Source: Calonectria ilicicola (lineage: Eukaryota; Ascomycota; Sordariomycetes; Hypocreales; Nectriaceae). Taken from it: DNA of 64,000 bases. The position numbers and the translations under genes were made by a program. Under the pieces are notes generated by a model. That model was given only the letters and a program-made list of their open reading frames with translations, had not been told where the DNA came from and did not search any database. Location of the stretch: the NCBI GenBank assembly GCA_020809705.1, contig CP085829.1, forward strand, positions 6,723,371-6,787,370. The letters run 5' to 3'. Positions 1-11,860 of this stretch are shown here, in pieces. Positions within the stretch are counted from its first letter, which is position 1. Every line of letters starts with the position of its first letter.

Positions 1-919
1 GCTGGACTCATGTGTTGCCTTTTTACCAATTAAGTCTGATAAAAAGAGGTCGGGATCGAAGCAGCCAAATAATGAATGGTGAGTTAAGAGGCAGTGAGAT
101 ATAACAGCAGCGGCAAGCTTGTCATCCATCTCGACGCCAGTCCAATAGCTTATATTTAGTCGTTCCAGTCGAGTGTCGCAATAATCAATCTTATAAGCTA
201 TATCAGAGAAGCAAGAGTCTCGAGGTAAAGTAAGTAACCCTCTCGCCGCGTCTTCTGTGTGTCGCTGCAAAAGTGTCTCCGAGGAGGTTAGGGATTTGGG
301 GGGCAGATCGAAAGACTGTACATTTAGTGGTTCCAATGAAGGATAGGCAGTTGGGTGGAATAGATTCAACATAAATTCAATATCTGAAGTAGTCGAAGGC
401 ATCACACTGCGACAGCTTGGCAAGCAAGATGGTTGAGGGACGAAAGGGGCGGACCCTCTCCATCCAGATACAGGACTCGACAGATTAGTTGCGTTTATAA
501 AAGATACAACTGTATCTTCGGCTTTATCCTTGGGAATTGGTAAGGGATGATGCAGGAGCTTGGTGTTATTTTTCAATTCTGGTTCGACGCGGTCGTGATC
601 ACGCTCAAAAGTACTCAGCGATTGGCTCCCACTGTCGGGTGTGGGGTACGTGCAGGACCAGCCTCCTGTCTCGCAAAAAACGCACTTGCGCCCCTCTTGC
701 TTCTCACACTAAAACGATTGAGCGCACTCGTCCTGAGAACCCAGCAAGACTGGGGTTAATTAGACAACGCACTTTGGTTTTCTTGAGGCGGCAGGTATCG
801 CATGCTGTGCGGCGGCTTGATGGTTTCTTTAATTCGGTGGAATCGTGCAGGTTAGAATTGTTAGAACCAGTAGTAAGGCAAAGTCGAAGTACTGGAAGAC
901 TGGGTGTAAGACTTTCCAT
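1..919 (-). CDS. Zn(II)2Cys6 transcription factor, N-terminal part (runs off the window)
   Basis: Nuclear DNA-binding regulator, seen only from its start to about residue 285. I place the ATG at 919. Exon 1 is 919-773, the intron 772-709 (GTGCGT donor, TTTTAG acceptor) and exon 2 708 to beyond base 1. The splice joins the two halves of the binuclear cluster: ACDTCRLKKTK from exon 1 and CEKQEGRKCVFC...SC from exon 2. This gives the canonical CX2CX6CX7CX2CX6C spacing, which supports the intron. Exon 2 then stays open for 236 codons of polar linker and the start of a regulatory region. The Zn2Cys6 family usually has a C-terminal fungal_trans domain, which would lie outside the window. It is in the same orientation as the next regulator, 850 bases away. 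Target unknown. Confidence 0.85.
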
Positions 920-1768
920 CTTTATATGCTGAGTGAAGGGTATAGTAAATAGGACACAAGTCAAATATTTTTGCAAGCACTTCTGCTGACTGAGAAAGGT
1001 AGCGATGAGAAAACGCGGCAATCAGGGAGGGTGTGGCAAAGGCTTTTAAAAATGAAACTCGGGTCTAGTGTGACTTGTAGACTAGTTTAGGCCCTGAGTA
1101 ATATTTTACGTCCTTTCTTTTTATTTTGATGTATCCTTAACTTTGCGGTTTTTTTTTCTTATTTTCCTTGTTTTTATCAGGCCAGTGATGCAGCTAGCAC
1201 AGTCTCAAGCATTCCGCATCCAATCAGTTGAGACATGTCAGCAACTACTCGTCTAGGGAAAAGCAATGCAAAACTTTGGGTGAAATTTTATGGGTAACAG
1301 TCACTATGAACTCCAATCAAAACAGCCATTATTCCAAATTCTACGTCTGTTGATCCAAACAAGGAATGATTAATAATGAGCTGTAATTATGTCGCCCCAT
1401 GTGACATGTGATGCTGTCCGGCCGAGGCATAAGTGGGGAATTCAGGCCGCTGGTGTTTCTTTTTTTCCATGGACAAGTCGAGCTATCCAGCAAGATCAAT
1501 GCAATACACCAAAAGTCAAGGCTTGTAGTTGCAAAGCCAAAGCAAGAAACGCATCATGCAACATAATGGCTATTTCTAACATCGTAACCTCTTTATGGCG
1601 TAGGTGACAAAATACTGGCAAAAATAGGTGTATGCAGTATTGGCCAGGTCAGGATTATCCAGTTCATTAAATGTCGAGTTCCCGTTCTACCATTTCCCAA
1701 CGGCTAAATGAAAATTATGGTCTCGTTTCAAAATAGTCTATGAGTACACCTTTTGGAGCCTTTCTTTA
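920..1768. other. Intergenic, no gene seen
   Basis: This holds the promoter side of the truncated regulator and the 3' side of the next regulator. Only short unsupported frames are present. There is a T-rich tract near 1148-1160. Confidence 0.6.
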
Positions 1769-4486
1769 TTACATATCCCCTAGCATCCTCATCATCTCGT
1801 GGTTTGTATAAAACCAGGTCGCCAATTCGGTCCCAGGTACCTCAGGTGCTACGCCAAACTCTCCTGATATATGGTTTTGTTGAACGGTTTGAACAGGTCT
1901 CAAACCAAATGCAGACAGACCAGAATTGATGCCTCCCCCTTGTTCAATCATGTCATTAGTAGTATCTGCCGAAGGAGAAAATTCTTCATTTGGTGACGTT
2001 CTAAATTGTTCCAAATTGAAGGCACCAGGATATGAATTGAAACCAATGGTAGAGGGTTTAGGTATACTTCCGAGTGTCTTGCTGGCCTTGACCTCAAAGT
2101 ACTTTACCGCGACATCATATAGAGCTTTGAAGATGCGGAGATGACGTTGGCAAATGACATAACTGGTGGAAGATGATGCTAACTGAAGCGTTTCTACAAG
2201 TCTTTGAAGATAATGCAAGTCGGACGAGTCGGAAGTTTCGATCATGTGACAAAAAACGACAATGAACGGAATAAATGGAGACTGGAGAAGGGCCCTTTGA
2301 AATAAAAAGACTGGTTAGCTAATTCCTGACAGCAGGCAATACTTTTTTTCATCCATGCAGTGCAAGACATACCAGGCAACATAAAATTCGAAATAGTCAG
2401 ATTGAAGCTCCTTATCTGAGAGAATGGCCAAGCATTTTTCATGCTCTATTAATGTCTCCCTTGCAGCAGAAATACAATCATCGCAAAACACTGAGCTACC
2501 AGGTTTATCCGGGGGTATGCCACGGTAAATAAGGGTGAGCATGGAGAAGCTGGTGACCCTGTCGGCACGCCAAAGGAGTTCATTGAGTCCAGCGCCGAGT
2601 GTTTGGCTTCGCATATCATTGTACTTTGCCTATAAAATATTAATTGGATATCCTCAGCCCCAGGAAACTTCCCATGGATAGAAATTTCCATCCAAGGTAC
2701 AGCAATACGATACGTACTTGTAAGTCGTCCTGGGCTTGGATGAATTGCTTGGCTTCGGCTGCAATAGCTCTTGCTCGAGAAGAACGGATGGTCTCAGGCT
2801 GAGTCAGAGAATTTGGACTGTAAATATCATCAAATATGCGCCCCTGGAGAGCTGACATTGCAATCCAAATTGGAAAAACTTCGCTCCACCACGAGTCAGG
2901 AGAGAATTCGTGACCTTCCCGCGGGAGGGTAATATCATTGTCTCGAATAGTGGAGGAGCGACCCATGCGGAGAGACAGGACTTTTTCGATAGTATAAATC
3001 AACCAAAAGAGCCACATCTTGTACCGTTTTGTCTCTGGGGGCTCGCCTTGTAGGGACACGGCGTTGTGGAGACCCAAAGCCTGTGTCTGATGGGAAGCCA
3101 TGCATATAAAAGTCCAGGCCGCAGAGGATTTGCATTTCTGAAGACAGTAGAGACCCTAAGCAAGATTGAGTCAAGCTACCACAGGGAATTAAGGGGGAAA
3201 GAAATTGGACAAACTCACGGCCATACTCAGTGCATAGGCATTATCCAGCGTCGCTGGCTGGTGAAAATGGAGTCTGGAAAGGACAGTCTCGAGATTGTCC
3301 CTACATAGAATGGCCTGCTCAGCATATTCTTGTTTGCAGTTTTGATCCTTGACTGCATTGGAGCATTCAAGAAAGAGCCAATAAAGGCCAGCGTATACAA
3401 TTATGAGTTCTGCTTCAGTTGCTGGCCCAGGCGAACAAACCTTGATAAAGTGTGCTGTGAATTGTCCCACAGTTTGAAACTCCATGAACCAAAGGGCTTG
3501 GACCCGTGCGCTTTCTACCAGATCGTATGATTAGCTTTTCATGAGCGGAGAACATGACAATAGGGTTCATTCGCCTTCGCACCTTGAGCCATTCTTAGGC
3601 ATGCCAGCGCCCGATCCGTGGAGGGTAATGGAAGTTGACGGAGACTTGCGCCTGGCGGTAACGGCCTAGCGTTGGGATATAGACTCTCTAGAGTATCTGT
3701 CTGCTGCTTTTGGGTCTCAACGGTATTCCTTAGGGCATCTAGCACTGAATTCATCTCTTGGGCAATCTCAGATGATGAGTTGTTTCTGATGGCGCTTTGG
3801 AGAAACCTAGTGGCAAAGACGGCATGCGCAAACAGGGAGGACTCCCCTTCGTATTCGGGCTTGGAGGTGACATTCTGCTCCTGATCGCTAAGGGCTATAG
3901 ACCCAGGATCTGCCGGTGTTGCCGCGGAGGACAATGGTGTTGGATGAACCGAATGCGGCGAGGTGTGAGCAGGACGAGAAACGTTTGGAGTGTTGGACGC
4001 TACACTGCTTGCCTGGGCCAGGGTCAATTGATTTACGCACCGAGTAAGGCCCTCAATCTTTTGCGCCAGGTGATCTAATTTTGTTTCGCTACATGAAGTA
4101 TTAATGTTGACTTCATGTCATTGGTAGGCTGCTCCTTACTATGTATTTGATATAAAGACTCGTTGTCGCCTAACTCGAGGCTTTTGGTCTGTGGAATAAG
4201 TGCACTGTGTTTTAATCTTGACGCAATGAGAACATGGATAAGTGCGGTCGCATTTCACCTATGAAGGTATGAGTGTGTGAGCTTCGCATGTGGATAAAGT
4301 GGAACGGCGAGCATCACCTTTCGCTGGCGACAGTTGTCGCACTATTTCTGTTAGCTGGGGTCACCCTAGAGGACATTTTTGGCTCACAGCAAAGTTCCCA
4401 GATGCGATGGCCTCGATGTCCTGGCGGTCCTCGGGACGCACAAAGGGCTCATCCAGCGGAGCCATGTCCTCGTCGCCATGGTCCAT
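1769..4486 (-). CDS. Zn(II)2Cys6 transcription factor with fungal_trans domain (complete)
   Basis: Eight exons: 4486-4388, 4341-4318, 4258-4140, 4088-3583, 3514-3219, 3155-2718, 2629-2373 and 2282-1769. All phases agree and give about 750 residues. The start is ATG in a GCCATGG context. The cluster is split by two introns and reads ACDNCRQRKVKCD...PCSHC...QCTY, about residues 33-60, canonical Zn2Cys6 spacing. A basic linker (KPRVRRQR) and a short coiled coil (YETKLDHLAQKIEGL) follow. The middle region has typical fungal_trans features: ALGLH, the WLFWLIYTIEKVLSLRMGR block, then CPPFIPFIVVFCHMIET in the last exon. It is divergent from the ABC transporter across 672 bases, so I infer that it regulates that pump and perhaps itself. 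The intron 7 acceptor (CTCCAG at 2283) was chosen because it restores frame. The exact ligand or pathway is not visible. Confidence 0.88.
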
Positions 4487-4681
4487 GGCTAGCCTACCAC
4501 CCCACAGGGACTGACGCGTGATGGGCTCGGATGGGGCTGGAAATTTTTGGACTTAATATCGGATGGAGCCGGTTCGGTAACGCGTGAGTCAAGCTTGAGA
4601 GCCTGCATGAACAAGCAAGAGCAAGTTCCCAGGCCTGGACTGAGGTGCAAGTGTCGCAATGGAGCGAATATTTCGGGACGG

Positions 4682-4691
4682 CGGTGCTCCG
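4682..4691. promoter_or_regulatory. Candidate Zn2Cys6 site CGG-N4-CCG, copy 1
   Basis: CGGTGCTCCG is an inverted CGG pair with a 4-base spacer. A near copy (CGGAGCTCCG) lies 77 bases away. Inverted CGG triplets are the known half-sites of this regulator class. Binding is inferred. Confidence 0.4.
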
Positions 4692-4751
4692 AGATCCGAG
4701 AGATTTTGGTGCATGTGCCCAGGATGCCCTAACATGGTGTTGCGCCATGTG

Positions 4752-4775
4752 CGGACTCCGGAGCTCCGATGTCCG
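4752..4775. promoter_or_regulatory. Clustered CGG/CCG half-sites including CGG-N4-CCG copy 2
   Basis: This contains CGGACTCCG (N3) overlapping CGGAGCTCCG (N4, a perfect palindrome at 4759-4768), followed by another CCG at 4773. It is the densest half-site cluster that I noticed in the divergent promoter. Confidence 0.4.
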
Positions 4776-5158
4776 CACCACCCGCAGCGGCCAGAACGTG
4801 CCGACTACAATGGACTGACGCCACTACACGAATGCAGTTAGCGACGTGGATCCCGCATCGCCATGGCTGAAGAATTATCAATCTAATCACTTATCAATCT
4901 CCTGTGCTCGGCCCTGAACAGACACACGCCCGAGAAAATGGCCTAATAAATACGCCAGGTTCGCTTTTCTTCCACCTTGCGATCCGATGCCGGGTTTCAT
5001 TTTTATTTTATTTTTTGTTTCGCCTTGTCTTCGTTTCCCAATGTTGTTGACCTGATGATTCCGTGCCAGGGCTGATTCTGCGACCACTAATTCACCTCGT
5101 TCGCTGCAACCTCAAGCCGCCAAGAAGATCGACGGGTCCACACATTTGAGCCGCAGCC

Positions 5159-8100
5159 ATGGCGACCGATTCCATCTCCGAGAAGAATGCGACGGCCGAA
5201 AAAGATGCCACTTTGACGCCAAAGACGGAGTCTCAGAACGGTGACGACAATAGCAACGAAAGCAACGATGAGAGCGCTAATGTCAATTCGAGCGGCAACC
5301 CATTCTTTGTCCGTCCGCCTCCGTTTGTCGAACTCCAGCCTGCGCTAACACGGAGATGATACATTAGAGGGTCTTCCACTATGGTGGTCCAAAAGAATAT
5401 ATTCTCGAATTTATCGCTATAATCGCCGCTGTCGCATCAGGTGTGGCATTTGCCATGGTCAATGTTGTCCTGGGTCGTTTCATCTCCATCTTGAATGACT
5501 ACAATGTATCCAGCTCGCCCCCGGCCCATTTCACGTCATCAGTCCGTACGACTGCGTGAGTTTACTTGTCCCCCAACATAAAAACTCACCCCTCATTGTA
5601 TTAGTCTCTATTTTGTCTACATCGGAATTGTGCGATTCTGTGGCACCTACATTTACGTGTCGCTGATGACCTACGTTGGACACAACCTCACGAGAAATGT
5701 CCGATATGCATACCTGAAGGCTGCGCTCAGCCAAGAGACTGGTTACTTTGACAAGGGAATTGCAGGTTCCATCGCCATGCAAGCTACATCGAACGGAAAA
5801 TTAATTCAGTCTGGTATTGCCGAAAAGCTTGGTCTCGTCGTCCAGGCCATTGCGACATTTGTCACGGCCTTCATCATTGCCTTCATCAGTCAATGGAAAC
5901 TGACCCTAATCATTATTTGTATAATTCCCACTTTGATCGTTCTTGTCATAGGATTGTCCATCCCAGACGCAATTATCGAGACCAAGATGCTGCAGACTTA
6001 TGCGCAAGCTGGCAGTTTTGCAGAAAGTATTTTTGGAGGTATCCGAACTGTACACGCCTTTAATCTTCGACCAAGGATCGTTGCCAAGTATGAAACATAT
6101 TTAAAGGAGGCGTTTGATGAAGGAATGAAGAAGAATTTGCTGTATGGTTTTATTTTTGGAGTCGAGTACTTCGTCATATTTTCAGGCATGGGTCTAGCAT
6201 TCTGGCAGGGCACTACCATGATTCATCGAGGCGAGGTTCCCAACATTGGAACTGTTTTCACGCAAGTTGTCACCCATGTCACCCTTGATTCTTTTCTGAC
6301 AGATGGGTAGTGTCTTGTTTTCGGTAGTTATCGCTTCCACAACGATATCTACAGTTGCTCCTCACACAGTCGCCTTTTCACGGGCATCGTCGGCGGCCGC
6401 GGAACTGTTTGCGCTGATTGACAGGGAATCTGAAATCAACTCCTTTGACGACTCTGGTGAAAGGCCACAAGCAACAGATGGGGTAATTGATGTTGAAGGT
6501 ATCAAGTTTTGTTACCCAACTCGCCCGGATGTAACGGTTCTAGAAGACTTTACACTTCGTGTCCCTGCTGGCAAAGTGACGGCTCTCGTTGTAAGTTTTA
6601 TGTGATGGGCTTGATAAATTTAGCGATGCTAACCAGCTCAGGGTCCCAGCGGTTCAGGAAAGAGTACAATTATTGGTCTCCTAGAACGATGGTACAACCC
6701 ATCATCGGGCATGATCAAGTTAGATGGCCGCAATATCAAAGACTTTAATCTGAGGTGGCTTCGGACGAATGTTCGCCTTGTTCAACAGGTATTTTCTCAA
6801 AAACAGCGCTCTCTCATTGTTCTAACATGATATAGGAGCCTGTTTTGTTCAACGGTACCGTCTTTGAGAATATTGCTAATGGTTTAATTGGCACCCCATG
6901 GCAAGATTGCCTGCAGGAAGAGCAGATGAAGCGAGTTGAAAGTGCGGCAAGACTCGCCTTTGCCCATGATTTTATCACAGATCTACCTCAAGGCTACGAT
7001 ACTCGCATTGGAGAGAGAGGCGGACTCTTATCTGGTGGTCAAAAACAGAGAGTTGCCATCGCACGAAGTATCATTTCGGAACCCAAGATCCTATTGCTTG
7101 ATGAAGCCACGAGCGCCCTTGATCCCCACGCCGAGGGAATTGTTCAACAAGCCCTTGACAGTGCCTTGAAGAATAGAACCACAATCGTTATTGCGCATAA
7201 ACTCGCTACAATCCGCAATGCTGACAATATTGTGGTCATGTCTCAGGGCAAAATTGTGGAGCAGGGTGTACACGACGAACTAGTAGCCATGGACGGTGTC
7301 TATGCTAAGCTGGTCACAGCCCAAGATTTGTCTCCTGATCAAAATACTGAAGAGTCAGATGTAAGCGAAGAGTCAAAAAAGCCCAACGTTATTGAGCCCA
7401 TCAATTCTTTGACCAAGGTCCAAACAGCTGAGGTCAGCCAGTTGGCGCTGTTGAAGGATCGGGAAAACCATGATTTGTACAAGCAGACCGGGCTTTTAAA
7501 AAGTATTTGGAGGCTTGGCTCAGAGTCTCCTGAACTAAAATTCTGGTATCTGGTTACATTGGTTGCTTGCATAGCTGGAGGTAGGTGTTGATGTCGCCAT
7601 CTAATGCTTAGATTGTACTAACAAGACCAAAGCTGCTCTGTATCCAGGACAAGCTCTGCTTCTCGGAAAGATAATGGACGTATTCACTGGCTCCAACATG
7701 GTCAAGAAAGGCAATTTTGTAGCATTAATGTTTTTCGTTATGGCTATTGGATGCCTCGCAGTCTATTTCGTTCTTGGCTGGGCAACCAATGTCATTGCAC
7801 AGGTAAGGAATAACTCACGCATTCAGCTTCCTTGCTCACACTATCTCTCCTTTAGACACTGAGCTTAAAGATTCGCAAAGAAATATTTGATTATGTCTTG
7901 CGCCAAGATCTCCGGTTTTTTGATCGATCAGAGAACACGGTCGGCGCCCTGGTTAGCCACTTGGACTCATACCCACAAGCAATCCTGGAGCTCATGGGCT
8001 TCAACGTTGCCCTTATCCTCCTCGGGATCATCAATGTCATCGCGTCGAGCATTCTATCGCTAGTGGTTGCATGGAAGCTTGCTGTTGTGGCCGTATTCGC

Positions 8101-9534
8101 TGGAGTTCCGCCCGTGCTTCTAGCTGGTTATCTGCGAGTGCGACTAGAAACCAAGATTGACGAAGATATGGACAAGAGATTTTCTGCAAGTGCTTCTATT
8201 GCCTCTGAGGCAGTCATGGCTATCAGAACCGTCTCGTCCCTAGCTATTGAGAGCAGTGTGCTGCTGAGATATACAAACGAACTAGATGCGGCAATTGGGC
8301 GAACTGTACCACCCATGTTCCATATGATGATTTGGTTTGCCTTTACTCAGGGTGTTGAATATTTTATTCTCGCACTTGGTTTCTGGTAAGAAAGCATTGT
8401 TGTAGGATCTAAACGTAAAGCTGACAGGTATAGGTGGGGTTCTAAACTCATGAACGACGGGGAAATTAATTTTTACCAGTTTATGGTTTCCTTCATGGGC
8501 GTCTACTTCTCCGCTCAAGCTACCGGTCAGGTTTTCCAGTTTGCTAATGGTAAGATATCATTCAATTCCACGTAAAAAATATTGTTGACAGTTATCAAGG
8601 CTTCTCGAAAGCTAACCAAGCGGCAAACTATTACTTTTGGCTATCTGAACTTCAGCCAACAATATCAGAAACGAAGGATAACAAAGACAAAGAACCCGAA
8701 AATAATTGTAGCTCTTTCAAGTTCCACGATGTTCAGTTCACGTATCCTTTAGCTCCTGACAATCGCGTCCTCAAAGGCGTATCACTAGATGTAAGTGCTA
8801 GATCCTTTGACATGTGATCCCTGGCGAACACTGACATGGCGTTCCTGCAGATTAACCGTGGAGAGTTTGTGGCCTTTGTCGGTGCATCTGGATGTGGCAA
8901 AAGCACCATGATATCACTTCTGGAGCGCTTTTACGATCCCATCAGCGGAAACATCACCATAGATGGTTCGCTCCCCCTCTCATCACTAAACCCACTCCTC
9001 TACCGTAACCAAGTCGCACTTGTGCAACAAGAACCAAACTTGTTCCCGGGGACTATCAGAGAAAATATTTCACAAGGCATAGATGCTGGGGTCTCTGAGA
9101 CAGCCTCGGATCAGGTTCTGGAAGAAGCGTGCCGCGCTGCAAATGCATGGGACTTTGTCTCATCACTACCGGAAGGACTCAACACCCCTTGCGGTACAAG
9201 CGGAAGCCAGCTCTCAGGTGGGCAGCGTCAGCGCATAGCTATTGCTCGCGCTCTTGCCCGAAAACCAAATGTCATTCTATTAGATGAGGCAACAAGCGCA
9301 CTAGATACCGAATCGGAACGTGTGGTGCAATCTGCCCTAATGGAGGCAGCGACGACAGGAGATCGCATAACCATCGCCGTCGCACATCGACTGTCGACTG
9401 TACGGGAAGCAAACCGCATCTTTGTTTTCCACGACGGCAGAATTGTTGAGGCGGGAACGCATACTCAGCTCGTCGAGAAGGGTGGAATGTATGCAAAGAT
9501 GTGTGAGGCACAAAAGTTGGACCGGAGTGTTTGA
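5159..9534 (+). CDS. ABC-B (MDR/P-glycoprotein type) full-size transporter
   Basis: ATP-driven efflux pump of the plasma or vacuolar membrane with (TMD-NBD)x2 layout, about 1285 residues. Exons: 5159-5308, 5368-5555, 5605-6253 (or 6265), 6303-6590, 6642-6788, 6836-7580, 7633-7802, 7856-8385, 8434-8549, 8600-8790 and 8851-9534. Phases are consistent. NBD1: Walker [10 protein letters not shown] (about 426-434), Q-loop VQQEPVLF, signature LLSGGQKQR (about 540), Walker [14 protein letters not shown]-loop [11 protein letters not shown]2: [45 protein letters not shown]. All catalytic motifs are intact at both sites, so two working ATP sites are expected. The N-terminus is a polar 45-residue tail. 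Two introns are uncertain: the first uses a GTCCGT donor, and the donor of intron 3 could be at 6254 or 6266. Divergent from a Zn2Cys6 regulator. The substrate cannot be read from sequence. Confidence 0.93.
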
Positions 9535-11029
9535 GATTGGATGTTGAAATACCCTATATAATAGAACCAGGAATCGATTCAGCACATTTTCTCATTTTCT
9601 GCTTTAGAATTGTCCTCCGGGTGACTTTGTTTGCGCCATGGCTACCTTTGAAATTAACACAGACGTCACGAACGGACTTGTTGTTTTTCTGTACCAGTTG
9701 AGCAAGACCAGAAATTATTCTAGTTGACGACTAGAAAGCGCTATTTTAGATGATTCTTTCAGGATTTCATATTAACGGTATATCCCGCTAACCATGACGT
9801 GTCGCATATAGATACACACGCATATCGCTAGAACCTAATGAAAGGTGCTTTGTACTCTCGCCACGGACATGCTCTTATTCATTGTCCGCCATATGACGTC
9901 AGTAGAGTTTATTAGTCTTTCCAAAACAGCCCAAGGCTCATATCATGCTCCCTGTTCAACTTGATGGCAAAAATACGGCAATTTCTGTAGAGAGCGGATG
10001 ACACATGTAATTTCAATTTGTGGGCATGATTAGATATACAATGCACCCCCTGGGAGATTGTGCCTCAGTGACATTTCTATTAAGGTATTAAAAATTTTAT
10101 TTATTTACTAGTCAAGTATCCTCACTTAGTATCGGAAGGCTCCAAATCATGTTGTCAATGATACACACCTCTAACTATGTAGAATTCAAGAAATAAAGAG
10201 GTGGGGGAAATACCATTGTGGGACACTGTTCTCAGGAAGCTACGCGTTTTAACGTTTGGCAAAATACTAATCGGATCGGAACTCGATACCACAGTAGGGA
10301 ACATGGCAACCTGGGAGCCCCTTCGCATAACCTTGCATCCTTCGATATCCCAATTATACGAGTGTCTTGCTGGATGAAATTCAAATTCCTAGTTGCAATT
10401 TTCTTCAGAAAGCTCAAACCAAATCACAAATGATGTGTCTATAGGTGACCAGGTTTGGTCATACTGAATGACACCACCAATATCAGAACCTAGATGATTA
10501 TTAACCATTTATGTCCAGTGGATTTGCGTCTCAGTGAATCAGTATGCCAAATCATATATCAAGCACGAAGAAATAAACCGAATAGTTCAGTGTGATCGGC
10601 TAGAAGATGAGTATGACGTCGTGGTTAACCATTCCTTAGGGTGGAAGGCACGTGGTTGATGGAATGATGGGCCTATTTCTGTTGCGGTTCGGTCCAAGAA
10701 CAGCACACTATGGTCATGTGACAATTCCAGAGTTTGGGTTTTGGCAGTGGGCTAGGAGCAGTCGCTCCCATTCCATGGTGAAACAACCAAACCTATCCAG
10801 CTTTTAGCTTAAACCTACCTCGGTTCACTCCTGAGACTGGTCCCTGGGTACATCTGCACATTCATACATCATCTATTCTACATCCAGCTCTTGTACTATT
10901 CTCACCCATCACACCTAGGCTTACTGAAAAGACACTTCTGTGGTCTGTCGCATAGATTTCTGTCTATAAACTATTCCTAGGGTATCGGTAGCACTCATTA
11001 GTTAATCTGTCATAAAATTTAAGTTACAT
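9535..11029. other. Intergenic, no gene seen
   Basis: 1.5 kb between two convergent genes. Only short frames without recognisable motifs. No repeat of the retroelement families seen elsewhere. Confidence 0.55.
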
Positions 11030-11860
11030 TTATTCTTCTTTCTCCTTTAACGTCCTATGTAAAATTAAAAACCTCCGTCTTGATTCCATGAAAAGCCCTG
11101 TTATCCATTGCCAAAGCCGATATAACCAATATACCACTGCGCTCTCTGTAAGCTTTGCATTATGCATCTCAAGAGCGATAATGCGCTCATTCAGAGAAGT
11201 ATTCAGCTCCCGCTCAAGCTGCAGTTCTTTCTCATACTGTAATAACAGCGAATCTTGTTCCTGTTCTTTCTGTTCATACTGTAGCAACAGTAAATCTTGT
11301 TCCTGGTGTTCCTCGTTCTCATACTGTAGCAACAGTAAATCTTGTTCCTGGTGTTCTTCGTTCTCATACTGTAGTAATCGTAAATCTTGATCATCTTCCT
11401 CCTCCTCTTCTTCTTCTGATAATTCGTCCTCAACTTCGTCTATTACGAACGTCGGTCTTAGGTTAATTATGTCTCTGGTTAATGAAGCCCAGCTCTCATG
11501 CATGTTCCTAATCTCAGCTCGTAGAAGCTGGTTTTGTCTCTGAGCTTCCTCTTTATCTTCCTTGCAATATTTCATTTCTAATTTTACCTTGTCCAAATAT
11601 GCCTCAGTCGCAGCCTTTTCAGCTTCGTTCGCATCAGCTTTCCACTTCAACTCTTCCACCTGTGACAGCAGCAGGTATACATCCCTCGCTGCCTTCCTCT
11701 CCTCGAGGGCGCTCTCTAAACTTGTGTGGTCTTCCCAGCCTGTTGGCTGCTGGCTATGCCAGAACGCGTATTGGTTTTCAAGCTCCTTTTCGAATTTCCA
11801 ATACACAAGGCTCTGGTTGGTCTTTTGCCAATAAATGTTGTTCAGATGACTAATATCCAC
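11030..11860 (-). CDS. Coiled-coil protein with tandem repeats and C-terminal hydrophobic segment
   Basis: An open frame of 276 codons begins with GTG at 11860. No in-frame ATG lies upstream before a stop, so the true 5' end is probably in a missed exon. ACTAAT followed by ATATTAG at 11860-11880 could be a branch point and acceptor. The protein is Glu/Gln/Lys-rich and heptad-like over residues 45-235, with an acidic run (about 143-157). Then come about four copies of a 15-residue unit QDLLLLQYENEEHQE (about 158-217). Near the C-terminus, AVVYWLYRLWQWITGLF could be a membrane anchor, followed by a basic tail. I do not recognise a family. It could be a structural or organelle-tethering coiled coil, which is only a guess from shape. 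Confidence 0.5.
   Translation of the reverse strand: MDISHLNNIYWQKTNQSLVYWKFEKELENQYAFWHSQQPTGWEDHTSLESALEERKAARDVYLLLSQVEELKWKADANEAEKAATEAYLDKVKLEMKYCKEDKEEAQRQNQLLRAEIRNMHESWASLTRDIINLRPTFVIDEVEDELSEEEEEEEDDQDLRLLQYENEEHQEQDLLLLQYENEEHQEQDLLLLQYEQKEQEQDSLLLQYEKELQLERELNTSLNERIIALEMHNAKLTESAVVYWLYRLWQWITGLFMESRRRFLILHRTLKEKEE
11210..11389 (-). repeat. In-frame 45-bp tandem repeat (minisatellite) inside the coiled-coil gene
   Basis: Two near-identical 45-bp units (about 11294-11338 and 11339-11383) plus two or so diverged units encode the 15-residue Leu/Gln repeat. All preserve frame, consistent with unequal expansion under coding constraint. Confidence 0.75.

Larger units (their letters stand above)
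4487..5158. promoter_or_regulatory. Divergent promoter between the Zn2Cys6 regulator and the ABC pump
   Basis: These 672 bases lie between two outward start codons and are rich in CGG/CCG triplets, the half-sites bound by Zn2Cys6 dimers. No ORF with coding character is present. That it controls both genes is inference from the layout. Confidence 0.6.

Noticed and set aside
2283..2297. Acceptor CAAAG at 2296 for intron 7 of the second regulator
   Set aside because: It shifts the frame. CTCCAG at 2283 keeps the frame and restores the PFIPF motif.
4364..4387. Very short (23-34 base) introns at the cluster of the second regulator
   Set aside because: A 46-base intron with a GTGAGC donor and GCTAAC branch gives the exact CX2C cluster and is the better model.
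9228..9585. Minus-strand ORFs opposite the last ABC exon
   Set aside because: Shadows of the real coding strand, with no family features.
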